This document shows positions 5,328-5,361 of a stretch of 5,361 nt of DNA, in pieces. The stretch comes from Pseudomonadota bacterium (GTDB taxonomy: Bacteria; Pseudomonadota; Alphaproteobacteria; Rhizobiales; Devosiaceae), in contig JAEZFJ010000171.1 of the NCBI GenBank assembly GCA_023437755.1, positions 1 through 5,361 of the forward strand. The letters are read 5' to 3'. The notes beneath the pieces are model-generated. The model had not been told where the DNA came from. It saw nothing but the letters and a program-made list of their open reading frames with translations, and did no database searches. The position numbers and the translations under genes are program-made. The number at the start of each line of letters is the position of its first letter. The stretch's first letter is position 1.

Positions 5328-5361
5328 TGGTGCCCGGGACCGGAATCGAACCAGTGACACG
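5328..5361 (-). tRNA. tRNA 3' end, probably tRNA-Phe (cut by the window edge)
   Basis: On the minus strand the last 34 bases give the 3' part of a tRNA: variable loop GTGTC, T stem ACTGG/CCGGT closing the loop TTCGATT, 3' acceptor strand CCCGGGC, discriminator A and an encoded CCA (5328-5330). The GTGTC variable loop and an acceptor expected to start GCCCGGG match bacterial tRNA-Phe, whose E. coli form has GTGTC and the 3' end CCGGGCACCA. The anticodon lies outside the window, so the amino acid is inferred. No hairpin terminator was seen after the CCA; only TTTCCCC follows. Confidence 0.85.

Noticed and set aside
4866..5360. A 164-codon minus-strand frame at the right edge
   Set aside because: It reads through the tRNA and is antisense to the 49-aa gene and the end of treY, with a Pro/Arg-rich composition typical of shadows.
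5328..5361. tRNA 3' end as an attachment site for an integrative element
   Set aside because: No second copy of the tRNA 3' end and no integrase were seen inside the window.
1..5361. CRISPR array, insertion sequence or phage genes
   Set aside because: No regularly spaced repeats, transposase, integrase or phage structural motifs were found on either strand.

Overview
The window is 5361 bases of high-GC DNA that reads as an alphaproteobacterial chromosome, most likely from the order Hyphomicrobiales (Rhizobiales); a Devosia-like genus is possible but unproven. The reasons are the alphaproteobacterial style of its uronate isomerase, a DUF1127-like mini-protein followed by an RNA hairpin with an anti-Shine-Dalgarno loop, and repeated matches to the promoter of EcfG/RpoE2, the general-stress sigma factor found in this class. 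The taxon is inferred from these features, not from any search.

Layout. Bases 21-1436 (minus strand) encode uronate isomerase UxaC, which faces left and is divergent from everything after it. A 207-base divergent spacer leads to four mini-genes on the plus strand plus one large enzyme. 1644-1808 is a 54-aa protein with a C-terminal membrane segment. 1936-2109 is a 57-aa protein with a DUF1127-like tail. Its 3' region (2113-2213) carries a hairpin with a CCCTCCC-type loop and then a strong intrinsic terminator with a GCAA tetraloop. 2273-2428 is a 51-aa hydrophilin-like protein with no aromatic residue and no cysteine. 2594-5017 is maltooligosyltrehalose synthase TreY (807 aa) with a complete GH13 catalytic set. 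5144-5293 is a 49-aa small membrane or secreted protein. At the right edge, 5328-5361 (minus strand), is the 3' end of a tRNA, probably tRNA-Phe.

How the parts may work together. Sites matching GGAAC-N16/17-(n)GTT, the EcfG/RpoE2 promoter pattern, lie immediately upstream of the hydrophilin-like gene (2221-2246), of treY (2461-2485) and of the 49-aa gene (5082-5106). Trehalose synthesis and hydrophilins are both recognised desiccation and osmotic-stress protections. The right two thirds of the window therefore looks like a small general-stress cluster in which each gene has its own stress promoter rather than forming one operon. TreZ, the partner that releases free trehalose from the TreY product, is not in the window. 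The DUF1127-like gene with its RNA tail may be a stress-linked relative of the CcaF1/CcsR ('cuckoo') loci. uxaC is an unrelated catabolic gene for hexuronates.

No mobile element, CRISPR array, rRNA or pseudogene was found. Most of the remaining long open frames, including a 783-codon one antisense to treY, are GC-driven shadows.
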